Positions 10,793 to 23,044 of a stretch of DNA of 64,000 nt are shown piece by piece. The position numbers were made by a program, and so were the translations under genes. Source of the stretch: Nageia nagi (Eukaryota; Pinophyta); the NCBI GenBank assembly GCA_050084985.1, contig JBITNC010000001.1, positions 20,522,001-20,586,000 of the forward strand, read 5' to 3'. Within the stretch, counting starts at the first letter, position 1. Each line of letters opens with the position of its first letter. The notes beneath the pieces were generated by a model. It was not told the origin of the DNA, searched no databases, and was given only the letters and a program-made list of their open reading frames with translations.

Positions 10793-12031
10793 AAAATTTT
10801 TGTGATGGCTAAGTGTTCTAGGGCATAAAAGGGAGTGATATTAGCAAAGTAGAGGCTTGTCTAAAATCAAACCTTAAGAGTAGTGAAATTAGTAGGTAGT
10901 GTTAAAAGTTCCATGGTGGCTAGGTCAATTGATTCTAGAGCATGAAAGAATGTAACATTAATGAAATAAGTCAAAGCCCATTTTGGCCAAAAGAATGGGT
11001 CTGGAGAAGGATGATGTCATGAGTAAGACCAAAATATCTTAGAGTTATTTACTTCACCTTACAAAAGCATAAAAAGGAGGTGACATCAACAAAATAAAAG
11101 AACTTTCAAATCAGATAGTTAGAAAACCAATGATGTTATATGTAACAAAAACAATCTCTACCCAAGTAAAACTTCACCAAAGAACTTCGAAACATGTGTT
11201 GAAGATTGAGAAGGCTTTGAAATAACCATTGGAATATGAAGAAACTCTAGAATCACCATAATCAATTAGAGAACCTTTAATAATTGTAATACAAGTTCAA
11301 ATAGTACCTAAAAAGCATGCCTATCATAATTTATAAGTAGTTACAATTTTAGACCTTTTAGTTTTTAGGAATAAAATGCCATGTAGCAGGGATAGTTAGC
11401 TATTTATTAAAACAAAGCTAGAATTTTTGGGCCATTTTGTAACTATTTTTTTTTAATATTTTTGTAACCTCTCTATCCTAGTATAAATTTAGTAAAAGAT
11501 AGGAAAAAGAGGTCAAAATCCTTAGTATTGCTCCTTGTATTTATTTTTGAAGACCTTTTGTTCTATCAGTTATACAATGCCATCTTGACCTTTCTTGTCC
11601 AACACTTGGTGTTATTATTTTTAATTTAGTTTTATTATGGCAAGTAATGGATATTTTCTAAATGATAATAATAAGTTGTTGGTATAACTATATCTTCTCA
11701 TATGAAAGAGTTAAGCTAAAGAATAATTTAGAGAATGAAAGCTTACACCATGGTTGCTACACTAGATTCTTGCCAAGGTTTCACACTATGTGAAAGCTTG
11801 CACTAAACTAGTGATCTACCCCTTTTGCTTTACTCTTTCTCCCTATTTATTTTATTTTATTTCTTACACTCTATCCTCTTTCATTTCTTTATTATTATTT
11901 GCTCTTTTCATTTGCACCTAATAGATAAAGAACTAGCCTACTCTAAAGATCAGGTTACTATGTTTGCCTGTTCATGATATACTTTGGTTGAATTTCTTAA
12001 GAGTGCATATATTACTCAATTTACATCAATA
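10793..12031 (+). repeat. 5' LTR of B1, truncated at its U3 start
   Basis: Matches the 3' LTR from about its position 300 onward: the block GGCATAAAAGGGAGTGAT, the TGATGTCA and TGACATCA boxes at 11012-11019 and 11081-11088, the TATA box at 11482-11490, and the tail ending ...CATCAATA. The U3 start TGTTTATGCATACATA, seen at 21839, is missing and is replaced by the inverted segment on the left. Confidence 0.8.
11482..11490 (+). promoter_or_regulatory. LTR TATA box, B1 5' LTR
   Basis: TATAAATTT in the block CCTAGTATAAATTTAG, conserved in all four B-family LTRs (23045, 29578 and 41190 are the others). It lies downstream of the U3 repeats and is the likely promoter of the element RNA. Confidence 0.55.
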
Positions 12032-12041
12032 TTATATCTTT

Positions 12042-12059
12042 TAGCATGCTCAATGGGAT
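12042..12059 (+). promoter_or_regulatory. Probable primer-binding site / leader motif of B1
   Basis: TAGCATGCTCAATGGGAT lies 10 bases after the LTR end. It is the decayed counterpart of TGGCATGTTTGGTGGGACCC in B2. A second conserved block, TTGGTAACTCTGTTGGAAGC, follows at 12073-12092; in form it resembles the TGGCGACTC-type primer site known from other Tat elements, so either block could be the real site. Confidence 0.5.
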
Positions 12060-12299
12060 ATGAAATATTTCATTGGTAACTCTGTTGGAAGCAGTATTGA
12101 TGGTATGTATTAAGGTAGATTTATAGTTCTCATTACTGCTCCTAAACCTAAATTCTTTAGTTACTATTAGAGTTTATGTGGATAAGAACAAAATCCAAAA
12201 TAGCTAAAGAGGTCCAAATTTTAAAGAACTTAGTACTCTTGAAAAAAAGACCCTAATCAAGTCTAGATCTTTGATTATTATCAACATTTTAGAATCTCC

Positions 12300-13420
12300 A
12301 TTCAAACCAGTACCATTTGACCTTCATACTAGGATTGCTCCTCCTAAAATGGCTAATCTTGCTCCAAATATCTATCCTACATGGGATGATGGGGTACCTT
12401 AGTCTCTAGCTACATTACATGATTTCCTAGGAAATGTCTTTAAAACTCTACCTGAGTTTGATGCCAACATAGAGAAGATAGCCTATGAACACTAAGTAGA
12501 TGTAGTTGGTCTAGCTAAGATCCATCATATTTAGCATGAAGATGTCATGGTAATACTATTGGCATAATCTTTCAAGGGTAGGGTTCTTAATTGGTATAGA
12601 AGCCTTGCTAGCAAATCTATAACTTCTTAGGCTCAGTTGGTAGAGCCTTTCATCCTAGAATTTAATGAAGTAGGAGACCCCTTCTCCTTACTAACTTAGT
12701 TCACCTCTATCAAAAGACATGAATAGGAGAATATTCCAAATTTTAATATTAGGTTCCAAAAATATTAAAAAAAGGTTTTGATATCAGTTAGGCCTTAGTA
12801 ATCTCAAGCTTTGATGTATTATTTGAGATCCTTTCCCCCAAATCTCTCTTTGCAAATTCAAAATTCTATAGAAACCACTTTTTTGAAGATCTATAGATAA
12901 GCAATATTTGTTGAAGCTTGTCTAAGCTTGTCTCATTTCAATGGGAGAACTACCCAACCATATGCTAATTCCATACTTTCCAATGTTATTACAAAACTAG
13001 GCAATAAGACCCTTAGCAATTTATATGGCCCCACCTCTGGCTAGTATTCCTGTAATAGCTCAATAATTCCCATTAACCTTACCTACCCTAAGATCTCCTT
13101 TGGCTCTATTAGTCCCACATTAGTTAGGGATAAATTAGGTAGCTTCCTCTCAAAGTAAGATATAAGAATTGAAAGCTTTATATAAGAACATGGCAAACTA
13201 GATCACCCTCTTGAATAGACATAATAGTACTAGGAGATTCCCATATCTAGCTATAAAAAAAGCTTAAAATTGACATGTGTTAGTAGAAGATGCAAATCAA
13301 GCTTCTTCTTTTAGATATATAGTAGGTTTATGTTTGGCTTGCAATGATGCTTATGAATAAACTTCTTGCCTTATATATTAATATCAAGAGTACTTATCTA
13401 AAAGTGGAGAAATTCCTCCA
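12300..13420 (+). pseudogene. B1 gag relic
   Basis: Retrotransposon gag capsid domain with many in-frame stops. Segments seen: PPKMANLAPNIYPTWDDGV near 12345, SFKGRVLNWYRSLASKSI at about 12570-12625, EPFILEFNEVGDPFSLLT, then FTSIKRHE and ENIPNFNIRFQ near 12700-12750. Five or more stops fall at the same codon as in B2. The polyprotein may have started near ATG 12112. Down to 13420 the sequence stays gag-like but broken. The stop at 12628-12630 lies where B2 has Trp. Confidence 0.8.
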
Positions 13421-13426
13421 CTTAGC

Positions 13427-13705
13427 ATGGCTGATGACATGAGTCAAAATATAAATTTGATGAATTTTACCCCAATCAATGTAGGTGTTTTTGTTGTAGA
13501 AACAAGGTCTACAAAGAGCATCATGTATAAAATCTACCATATAAAAAAGCTAAATCTTCAAAAAGGTCATGATCTACTAACCTTTAATAAGCCTAGTATA
13601 TCCCTCAGTTTTGCAAACATGACACTCCCAAAAGAGGTTGCATCTCACAAATTTCCTATTTTAAATGCTAAAAACATGCCTAAATTTGATGAAGTTGGTG
13701 ATTAA
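13427..13705 (+). pseudogene. B1 gag-protease linker
   Basis: Open for 92 codons. It has MADDMSQNINLMNFTPINVG near the start and MTLPKEVASHKFPIL near the end. The equivalent in B2 (31483-31764) keeps nearly the same words, so it was translated as part of the polyprotein. No domain or zinc knuckle is recognised. A conserved Leu/Asn-rich start and basic middle are all that can be described. Confidence 0.6.
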
Positions 13706-13828
13706 ATGATCAAGAAATTAAGGTTCCCCTTACTCATCAAGCATCAAAGGAGGGATGATACTTAGCAATTTGAATAAAGGTTTGCTGACAAAGAAGGTAA
13801 GCCTCCAATAGTTCATGATTTCAACATT

Positions 13829-14314
13829 GTGGAAGAATTAAAGAGAACCCTTTTAAAGATATCTTTATTTGGTGCTTTAAAAATACCTAGGAAAATCAAT
13901 TTACTTAGGGCATATCTTAAAACATTAAATGAAGGAATGGATAGGGTATTGAATTTGTTTAATACATCCAAATATTTGAGGAAGGGAAAAAATAAACCAC
14001 CAACTTTTTATATGATTTTAGAGGTCAAGGGGTATGTGCTACATAACTATATAGTTGATTCCAGAGTAGCCACTACCATCAGGCCTAAAGTAGTATGTGA
14101 TGTAATGGGGCTACCTCTCACTAGAACATCCATAGGAGTGTTGCAATTAGACTCAACCCTAGTTAAAACTATTGGAGTTTTCAAGGATATAGTTTTAAAG
14201 ATACATAAGTGTCCTTCTGTGGTTATCACTCAAGAAATTATAGTAGTTGAAATTCCTCCTCTTTCCAAGTTATGTCTATCTAGAGAATTCATAGCAAAAA
14301 TAGGGGTTATTTAG
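13829..14314 (+). pseudogene. B1 aspartic protease relic
   Basis: Open for 161 codons. After an N-terminal helix-rich part (MEELKRTLLKISLFGALKIP, which also leads into the protease in A and B2), a retropepsin fold begins near residue 60: PPTFYMILEVKGYVLHNYIV, then DSRVATTIRPKVVCDVMGL and IGVLQLDSTLVKTIGVF. The active-site triad reads DSR, so the Gly is lost; B2 reads NSG, having lost the Asp instead. Both are therefore inactive by independent changes. It would have processed the polyprotein. Confidence 0.8.
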
Positions 14315-14559
14315 CAATATATTACACTCATTATTTAATTCCTTATGGGGAAAAGAGAGTAAGCTTATACAATGAAAACATTTTTGATGTTCATGTAGAA
14401 AAGGAGGAGATCAATGCAATCATAAGTGAGTTAGAAGAGAGTGAGCTATTGTTGGAAGAATTATAAATTTAAGACCTTATGCCTATTAATATGCTTAACA
14501 CCATTTAGGAAATGGAGTTTAAGAATTATTATTTGATGGAATTAGAGCCTTTCATCCCA

Positions 14560-15010
14560 AAGCTCACCAATAAAGAGTTCAAAAGAGGTGAAGTCTAGAA
14601 AATGTTCTTTGATGGATCCAGATCTAGAAATGGGTCAAGTACTAGGATTATCCTAATTTATCTAATATGAAAAATTCATAAATTCTCCTACAATCTCACA
14701 TGGATGTGCAATAATAATGTATCTAAGTATGAATTCCTTTATGTTGGCCTAGAGCAAGCAATTAAAATGTAGATCCATTGTGTGAAAATTAAAGGAGACT
14801 CAGAGTTGATTATAAACCAAGTCATAGGTAAGTGTTCTATTAAACATCATTATTTAAAGTCTTATAAGAATAGAGTATGGGATCTATTTGATAATTTTGA
14901 AGCTCTACACATACAATCCATTCCAAGGAGGTTGAACTAGTAAGCTAATGCACTAGCTCAAATGGGATCCAGTTTTGATCCCACTAATGACTAGTTTTGA
15001 AAAATGAGGG
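14560..15010 (+). pseudogene. B1 archaeal-type RNase H (aRNH), between protease and RT
   Basis: Reads MFFDGSRSRNGSST at about 14602 (first catalytic Asp), then LTWMCNNNVSKYEFLYVGL (position of the catalytic Glu), VKIKGDSELIINQV near 14800 (second Asp), CSIKHHYLKSYKNRVWDLF and finally ANALAQMGSSFDPTND near 14950. These are the strands and motifs of the second RNase H of Tat elements. Three of the four catalytic residues are visible; the last one, usually Asp in an ADxLA motif, is Asn (ANALA) here, in B2 and in A. Stops occur at 14598, 14668 and 14938. Its place before RT differs from element E. Confidence 0.8.
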
Positions 15011-15329
15011 TTCAACTTATATTTAGATCTTCTATTCTAGATAATGATTCCTTTTAGCAAGTATTTAAAAATGAGACTCAAATTAATCAATTTTTGTTAT
15101 AGTAGTCTATGTGTCATGTGATAAGAGAAGAAGATGTTGACATCTTTCAAGAATAAGATATAATCTAATTGAACAACAATATAACTCCTAAATATCTGAT
15201 CCCATTCAAAGGGTTGTTCAATAGAAATGACTAGGTAAGAAGAAAGGGTAATTTGTTAAATTGGGTTGTGTATATTTTTGTTAATGTAATTGCTTGGTCA
15301 TATAATGATCTAAAGGTATTTGATAAACG

Positions 15330-16110
15330 TGTAATTCAACATATGATAGAATTGATTAAATATACCAAGCCTATCAAATAAAGGCAAAGGCTATTAAACC
15401 CTAAGATTGAAGTGGTGATGAAACAAGAAGTTTTGAAATTGTATAAAGCTAGTATCATATATCCTATTAAACATTCTACATGAGCAGCAAACATGGTCTA
15501 AGTTAGAAAGAAAAATGGAGAGATTCAATTATGTGTATATTTCAAAGGTTTAAATAGAGTCTTATTAAAAGATCATTATCCTCTATCACCTATGGAATAA
15601 ATATTGAATACTATGGCCAAGGCAAAAAAATTCTCATTACTAGATGGTTTTTTTGGGGTATAACCAAGTTTGGGTAAAAAATGAAGATCAATTCAAAATG
15701 GCTTTTACAACCAAATGGGGAAGGTTTGCTTTCCAAATAATGCCTTTCAAATTATCAAATGTAGGAGCAACCTTTCAAAGAGCTATGGACTATTCTTTAA
15801 AAAAAAATGGTAAATAAAAGTGTGCTAGTATATTGGATGATATCACTATTTTCTCCCGCAATAGAAATTCCCATGTGCAGCATCTAGAGTAGGCTTTTAT
15901 CAAATGTAGAATGTATGGATTTTTTTTAAATCTAAAAAAGTTTAATTTTGTAGTAGATGAGGGAAAGCTTCTTGGACATGTCATTTCAAAAGAAGGTTGG
16001 GCTATCAATCTAGATAGGAGAGAAGCAATAGACAAACTATCTCTCCCTTCAAACAAAAAGGCCTTACAATCTTTTCTAGAATAGATTAACTTCATAAGAA
16101 TATTTGTTCA
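15330..16110 (+). pseudogene. B1 reverse transcriptase relic
   Basis: RT fingers and palm: NPKIEVVMKQEVLKLYKAS near 15400, RKKNGEIQLCVYF near 15510, HYPLSPMEXIL, SLLDGFF around 15640, then VWVKNEDQFKMAFTTKWGRF. Near 15828-15840 a one-base deletion falls inside the YLDD catalytic motif (B2 keeps it at 34004-34015), which shifts the frame. The thumb follows, with LLGHVISKEGWAINLDRREA around 15970-16030. Stops are scattered. It is the same lineage as element A's RT. Confidence 0.85.
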
Positions 16111-16480
16111 AGATTTTTCAAGCATTGTTAAGCCTATTACTCTTATGTTAAAGAAAAATGTTGTGTTCGAACAGATTGAAAAAGAAAAAGAAGCATTTTA
16201 AAGAATCAAATTTGCAATTTGAAAATAATGAGGAATATCCTATTACTTTTTTCAATCAAACTATGAATACAAGTGAAGAGAAGTACACTTTCATATAAAA
16301 ATAGGTCCTAGCAATACTAAAGTCTTTGGAAAAATTCAAACATTATATAAGTTAGAGAAAAGTCCTGGTCTTAACTATACATCTAGATGTTAGATCTTAT
16401 ATAATGCAAGAAGAAATTAGGGAGGGGAGATTTGGATGGATTTCTAAAATTTTAATATATGATGTGGAAATCAAACCTAC
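16110..16480 (+). pseudogene. B1 gypsy-type RNase H relic
   Basis: Follows RT. The connection PITLMLKKN is seen near 16135, then a large part of the domain start is missing compared with B2. The end is recognisable: EEYPITFFNQTMNTSEEKYT near 16235-16290 and VLAILKSLEKFKHYI near 16300-16345. It is shorter than the B2 copy (34271-34690) by deletion near 16170-16215. Confidence 0.7.
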
Positions 16481-17868
16481 TAAACTCATAAGGGGAAAGG
16501 CCCTTTGTGAACAATTAGCCAGAGATGTCATAGAAGTAAAAGATAGTGTGTATCTCACCAAATAAGTAATTTCAAATGAGGAATTAGGTATGGAGGAAAA
16601 TGACTAGATGGGTCAATTAAATAGATATTTCAAATTTGGTAAACTCCCCACACATTGGAACATATCATAGAGGAGAAGATTTAAAATCCATGTCCAAAAT
16701 TATACAAAACTTGGCCAAGTGCTATATAGGAGAAATCATGATGGAATATTGCTGAGGTGTATACCTTCATCTAAAATAGCAAAGATAATTGAAGAGTTTC
16801 ATTCTAGAGAATCTAGAGGTCATCATTTTGGTTATACAATGATAGGTAAAATAATTCAAGCAAGTTATTACTAGTCCACTATTTTCAAATATGCTTTTAC
16901 TAAGGTTCAATGTTGCAAGAAATCAAAGGTTTGTAGGTAGGAAGAGAAAGGTGACTTTACCATTACAACCAATCTAGGTTGGAGAACCTTTCCAATAATG
17001 GAGATTAGACTTTATTAGAATTATCAATCCAAATTCCTTTATTGGGCATAAATTCATTCTCATTACCATTGACTATTTCACTAGATGGGTCGAAGCAAAA
17101 GCTATGAAAGAGACAAATCAAAAAACTATTCTAAAATTCATTGAAAAGCTGATTACAAGGTATGAAAACCCTCAAATTATTATCTTTGATAATGGCTTGG
17201 CATATGTAGGGATAGATATCACTAATTTTGCTATGAGATATGGAATATACTAGAAAACTTCCTCAAATTACTATCCATAGGGTAATGGACTTGCTGAATT
17301 GATAAATAAGAATTTGTTAAAGATTCTTAAGAGAATTGTAGAGGATAATCTTTAGACCTAGCATGAGAAGCTAAATTGGGCTTTATGTGTAGATAAAATC
17401 ACTATAAAGTTGGCTATTAAGTCCAATCCATATGCATTGGTATATGGGAAAAGGAATTTGCTACCAAGTCATGTAGAGCTTCCTACTCTAACAATATTTC
17501 GAGAATACAATGAAGAATTTGAACCACTCCAAGTATATATGAATGAACTATTACATCTAAAAGAATCTTGAAATAAGGCATATCTAGATCTACAAAACAA
17601 AAATGAAGTTGTAAAGAAGTGATTTGATACCTAGAAAGCTTCTTCAAATATCTTTAAAGAACAAGACCTTATTGTAAAATGGTATAAAGATAGACCCAAA
17701 AAGCATAAGAAGTTTGAGGTTTTATGGTTAGGAAAATACATCATAGCCAAAGGCATTGGGAGAAATGCCTTCAAAATAGCCAAATTGAATGGGTGGAAGC
17801 TACCAATTTTAGTAAATAGGTAGCATTTGAAACATTACAAGCCTACGTGGGTGGGAGAATGCATTTAA
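16481..17868 (+). pseudogene. B1 integrase relic
   Basis: A tether segment (KPTKLIRGKALCEQLARDVI) leads to the HHCC zinc-binding part around 16735-16940. The core starts near 16990: FILITIDYFTRWVEAKAMKE with the first catalytic Asp, then IIIFDNGLAYVGID near 17190 with the second, and a GNGLAELINKNLLKILKRIV segment near 17281 with the Glu. All three catalytic positions survive here, whereas B2 has lost the second Asp. The C-terminal part ends with LKHYKPTWVGECI and a TAA at 17866-17868. Stops inside make the gene non-functional. It would insert the cDNA and generate the 5-bp target duplication seen. Confidence 0.85.
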
Positions 17869-18268
17869 AGGAGAATTTACTACCCTTGTAAATATTGTAA
17901 ATATGATATGTTTTACATTTAATTTTCAAAGTAGTAATACATTTCATTCAATGATAATATTAATGGCTTAAGGAATTTTTAGCACCATTGGAATTGGGGT
18001 TCCCAAGAAAAGCATTAGAGTATCAAATCAATTATAAATGTAAATGGTGCAATAGTTATATCACATAATTGAAAAAGCAAATGCGAGGCATGGGAATTTA
18101 AGCATAAAAGTAGCAAAGGCAATGCATTTTAAAATATACAAAATCTAGAGCTTTTGAAGAGTAGCAATTATCTAAGTTCCTACTCTTTAATAGAGCCAAG
18201 AAACACAAAGCCTCATTTAGAATCATTAAGTCAAAGCATAGTACTCGAAAGCATATTCTAAAAGGAAT
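17869..18268 (+). other. Spacer between pol and second gene, conserved length
   Basis: 400 bp with no open frame. B2 has a homologous spacer of 402 bp (36096-36497). The conserved length suggests a functional segment, such as a splice acceptor or internal promoter for the second gene, but no clear TATA box or splice consensus was identified. Confidence 0.4.
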
Positions 18269-21200
18269 ATGGTGTCTACTCTAGGAAGGATAGTTAAAAG
18301 GGTTGTAGATTCAATGGATTTGCTATGGGATACTGAAATAATGGCTTAGAATAAGAATCCAAAGCACATTGTAGAAGGTAAGTGTCCTATTTTTGGATTT
18401 ACTCATATCACTCATACATCAATGGGGTCAAGGCTCATGTATTTTATCCCCCGTAGATGTTTACCAATTCTAGAATTGATAGAGCTAATAAAAGGGGTAT
18501 TTGGTCTTTACAATGAGGGTCATAAGAAACTTATAGGGGAGAGTAATTCTTAGCATATACCTTGCATCTCTAGCTAGTGCTTTTAATCCACCTACCCTAT
18601 TTTCTCCTCCTATCTTGATAAATTAGGATATAAGACCAAGCTCAAACATGAGGATGAATATACTATCTTGGTTGAATAGGAATGTGGAAGGTGCTATAAA
18701 TTTCCTAGAAGTTCCAAATTCCTAAGTGTTGTTATATATTTTCTCGTCATATTTACAAATGTTGTTATCTATGTTGTTAGTAGCAGCCAAGGAAAGGTTA
18801 GATAAATATATTTCATCTATAAAACTCATAATAGACTACCAAATATCTCGTCTAAATACTCCTACCATTTATGATTGGGTTGTTGCTATTTTAGATAAGA
18901 TTTTAGAACAACTAGAAGAAATTGATTAGGGGTCTCACTTTGCATTTGCATCATTTATTGTTTGGTTGTTAATACATCAAAATTTGATATTCTTCAAAAA
19001 GTCTACCTTAATTAGGCATGAAGGAGATGGGTACCTTAGGTTTGTGGATAAATGGACTAAGGAAGTAAGCTCATCAATTGATTATTTTAGATTTGTGAAA
19101 AATTTCTTAGTTTTGGCCATGAGTTTATTTGCTCCTGAAATTCCACGGCTATTAGAAGCATCAAAATTGTATCTTTGAATGCCTCATGGTAAGATTGGGG
19201 ATTGGTTCTTCATTGAAGAGGGAACATTCATCAAACTTTATGGTTTTACTAGTGCCCCTTTCTTATTACCTATATATGTCATCAATTGGATCTTCAGTAT
19301 GGAGTATGGATGGCAAATAGATTATGTAGATGCAAAATATAGAGCTACAACTAAGAAGAGATTGGTTTATGATTTAGCCCATAAGGTGTATGAATTGGTA
19401 CATCAAAGTAGAGGAGGAGGCAACCAACTAAAGGAGAAGCTACTTAGGTTAAAATTAAGAAGGATCAATTAGTATAGGTTATATGATCCTAAAGATGTGT
19501 TTGGTAAAAGGTTAAAAAATCAACCCATTCCTTCCAGCTTCAAAGTGAAAGCTAAAATTGAGTTAGATCAATGGAGAAATTTGAGAGAGAAAGATAAATT
19601 GATACCTATGTACTTGATTTATAAAAATTTGCTACCATCATGGATGAGTTTTTATGAAAAGAAGGTAGCTTTTAATCCAAGAAAAAATTCAATTTCCAAA
19701 AAAATCTTTGGCCATATTGAGAAGGCTTAAGTGGACTGAGTAGAAAATTGCTAGATTTAACCAATATCAAATTGAATCGAGCAACAAATTCACTCCTCTT
19801 GAGTCTAATATTTATTATGTGTCCAAAGATATGTGGAAGATGAAGCACCCTTTAGACAACCCTATTGAAGAGTATCCTAAAAGTGATGATGATGATGATG
19901 AAGAAGATCAGCCAAAAGCCCAAAGGATTAGCCAAGAAGAGCAACTTGGAGAAGAGGCTAGAGAGGCTACCTCCCAAGATATACAAGAGACACCAAAAGG
20001 GTGAGAAGTGTATACAAAAAATAAGAAAGAATAGAAGGCCCCCCTTTCACCTAAAAAGAAGAGGAGGACATCCGCTCAAATAGCTAAGCTTTCTTTCTCT
20101 CCTCTTTATACTTCTCTTTTAGATACCTCTACTATTCAAGCTGTCTCACCCATTTCTAGTCAAACCTTGTTTCTATAGTTGTGATAACCTCTCTAACACC
20201 CACCACATAACCAATTCCAATGTTATCTCTACCTTCCTAATGGCATAATCCTACTCATTCCACATTGATTTCCCCTATTACTCCTCTCATTGATATCATC
20301 ACCATACCATCATCATCCCCACCATCACCACCACCATTCCTAGTAGATCCCATTAATAGTAGTAGCCCAAGTCCTATATAGGCTAGTCTTACAACACCAA
20401 TAAAATAAGTTTTGGCCTCCCTTCCCTAGGATTTGGGTGTTGGTTCTTCGTTCATCACTATATCTAGGTAGCAGGTGTTTATTGATGGTATTATGCAATA
20501 ATACCAACAAATGAAGAGCAACCAAGAAGAATGGATGTAGAGGAAATTAAAGAAGATCCCAATGTTAGATAATTTGGTAAGGCTTTGAACCTCTATAGAT
20601 TCAAAAAATAAAGTGCTAGAGATGGTTATACCTCAAGATCTCTAGGAAGGGTAGAGTGATTTAACTTCTATGAACACTTGAGTGAAAATAGACATGAGAA
20701 GCATTCCTTGAAGTGACAAGAATGAGCTATTGCAAAATGCTATAGACTTAAATATATTAAATTGACCAAGTTAGAAGCCAACTATAACAAGCTTCAAAAA
20801 GCTCATGAAGTAATAAAGAAGCAGCTAGTTACACAAAGTATCAAGTTGAATGTTCTTGATAATGATGTAGCAATTTTGAGAGCAAGTTTAGCTTTGAATC
20901 CTACTATTAATAGCATGAACCAAAAGGATACCATTATTGCTAAAAAAGATATGGAAATAGCCATAAGGATTATAGAAGTTATATCAAAAGATTCAATCAT
21001 TGATAGTCTATGTGCCAATATAGCTCAATTGCAATAGAGCATGAGTGAGTACAAAATGGATAGAGATTTCTTATTAACCATAAAGGAAAAATTTTGGGAA
21101 TAAAGGTCTCATGAAATCAAGGACCTGATTCATCTCAAGGACCATGTAAAAATATGTTTTTTAGAGCTAAAATGGCTTGAAGTAGATGTCAGTAGGAGTG

Positions 21201-21770
21201 AGGGTATCCTCTTTCCTATACTAGAGGAAGCCAAGTGGGCAAACAAGAAACTGAATAAAATTTCCAATGAAGGTTTATGGCCCCTAAATATTAGATACTG
21301 AGTTGAAATCATGGTAGTAATTAATTACCTAATGTGGGGAAAAATGGGTCTATTAGGGGATCAAAAATAGTGTTTTAAATCAAGTGCAAGGGATAGAGAC
21401 TCTAAAGGTAGAGTTGCAAAAGTTATCCCCATTAGGAGTCCCAAAATTGTGAAGGATTGATGACTCATCAATTTTAGAATCAAAATTCCTATAGAATATT
21501 CAAAAACTTAGTAACTAGGTTGATGATGTAGAAGCACTACTATCTTCTTTTTACAAGGTAAACTTGTTAAAACTCTTCAATTCTTTGGCACAAGTTGGTG
21601 TTAGTTTATATCAATTTTTACAAAAATAGGAGCAAATATCTTATGAAGTTTTGAACATTGTATATTTAGCTCAATCAAGGTTAAAATACTTCTCTAGAAC
21701 ACATGTGAATTGGGGAAAGGTTCAGTAGTTCCTAAGTTTCTAGAATTGAAGCTTGGTCTCTCTCCCTTTC
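18269..21770 (+). pseudogene. B1 second gene after pol (ORF2), unknown function
   Basis: A long decayed gene in sense after integrase, conserved in B2 (36498-39990). The start was chosen because ATG-GTG opens both copies. Order: MVSTLGRIVKRVVDSMDLLW; a segment SMGSRLMYFIPRRCLPILEL; a globular part from about 18730 to 19730, with open stretches at 18726-18929, 18966-19178, 19179-19472 and 19497-19730 (for example GDWFFIEEGTFIKLYGFTSA and NWIFSMEYGWQIDYVDAKY); an acidic tract of Asp and Glu at 19880-19905; a Ser/Thr/Pro-rich linker to about 20450; and a Lys/Glu/Leu-rich coiled coil at 20762-21037. Full length would be about 1,150 codons. I recognise no known domain. It could be a cargo protein or a structural partner of Gag. 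Confidence 0.75.
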
Positions 21771-21984
21771 TAAAGTTTTGTGCTAGGTCCAAAATGCTTA
21801 TATGAAAAGTGAAATTTTTCTATAGATGTCACCAAAATGTTTATGCATACATAACTCAACACCCTAGTAGCTTCTTAGTGCATATTGTCCTTACTTATCT
21901 AAAAGAAGAGTGTTTTAGCAAGCTTTTAAACAATTTTGATGAGAAAATGCACTAAGTATAGCAATTTCCTAGACATAAAAGGGA

Positions 21985-22520
21985 GTGATGTTAGTAGAAT
22001 AGAGGCTTGTTTTAAATTATACCCCAAGAGTAGTGATGTCAACAAGTAGTGTTAAAAGCCACATGGTGAATAAGTGTTCCAAGGCATAAAAGTAAGTGAT
22101 GTCAACATAGTAGAGGCTTAACCAAAATTGGACCCTGAGAGTAGTGATGTTAGAAAGTAGTGTTAAAGTTCCATAGCAGCTATGTGTTTTGGAGCATAAA
22201 AGGGAGTGATGTTAGCAAAGTAGAGGCTTGTCTAAAACTAAACCCTAAGAGAAATGATGTTAGTAAGTAGTGTTAAAAGTTCCATGTAAGTGATATCAGT
22301 GGAGTAGAGGCTTGTCTAAAATTGTACCTTGGGAGCAATGATGTTAGCAAGTAGTGTTAAAATTTCTACAACAACTAAGTGTTCCAAGGTATAAAAGGAG
22401 TGATGTCAATAGAGTAGAGTCTTGTGTAAAATTGGACCTCAAGAGTAGTAACATCAACAAGTCTTATTAAAAATTTTGCAATGGCTCATTTAATTGATTT
22501 CAAAGCATAAAATAATGTAA
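21985..22520. repeat. U3 tandem array, B1 3' LTR
   Basis: About eight irregular units of 50-70 bp built from GTGATGTYAGYAAGTAGTG, TTAAAAGTTCC and GGCATAAAAGGGAGTGATG. Similar arrays occupy the same place in the other B-family LTRs (10797-10960, 28618-29080, 40213-40690). Confidence 0.75.
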
Positions 22521-23044
22521 CATTAACAAAATAAAGCAAAGCCCATTTTAGCCAAAAGAATGGGTTCGAAGAAGGATGATGTCATGAGTAAGACCAAAAT
22601 CTTCTAAATTTATTTGCTTCACCTTTCAAAGGTGCAAAAATGAGGTGACATCAACAAAATAAAAGAACTTTCAAATCATATAGTCAAGAAACCAATGATG
22701 TTAGATGTAACAAAAGGAATCTCCACCCAAGCAAACTTTACCAAAGAACTTCAAAACATGTGTTAAAGATCGAGAAGGATCTAAACAACTATTAAAAGAT
22801 GAAGAAACTTAAAAATCACCATAGTCAATTAGAGAACCTTTAGTAATTGTAATACAAGTTCAAATAGCACCTAAAAAGCATGCCTATCATACTTTATAGG
22901 TAGTTACAATTTTAGACCTTTCAGTTTTTAGGAATAAAATGCCATATGGTAGGGATAGTTAGCTATTTATTTAAACAAGGCTAGAATCTTTGGGCCATTT
23001 TGTAACTATTTTATTTCAATCTTTTCATAACCTCTCTACCCTAG

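Noticed and set aside
10578-12031. Inverted arms considered as a foldback transposon or MITE
   Set aside because: The arms are LTR ends of the B family, and the target duplication belongs to the whole 13-kb element, not to the arms.
14047-14229. Minus-strand 60-codon frame within the B1 protease (and its B2 equivalent at 32097-32318)
   Set aside because: Present in both copies only because the sense strand is conserved protease; no independent signal.
15790-16095. Minus-strand 101-codon frame
   Set aside because: Shadow of the B1 reverse transcriptase thumb on the plus strand.
20340-21312. Minus-strand frames at 20340-20525, 20803-21018 and 21130-21312
   Set aside because: Opposite strand of the B1 second gene, including its coiled coil; hydrophobic look comes from the complement of Lys/Glu/Ile codons.
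12300-21770. Frequent TAG in frame considered as stop-codon recoding
   Set aside because: TAA and TGA stops and frameshifts are also common, sister copies show Trp or Gln at many of the sites, and plants use the standard code. C-to-T decay explains it better.
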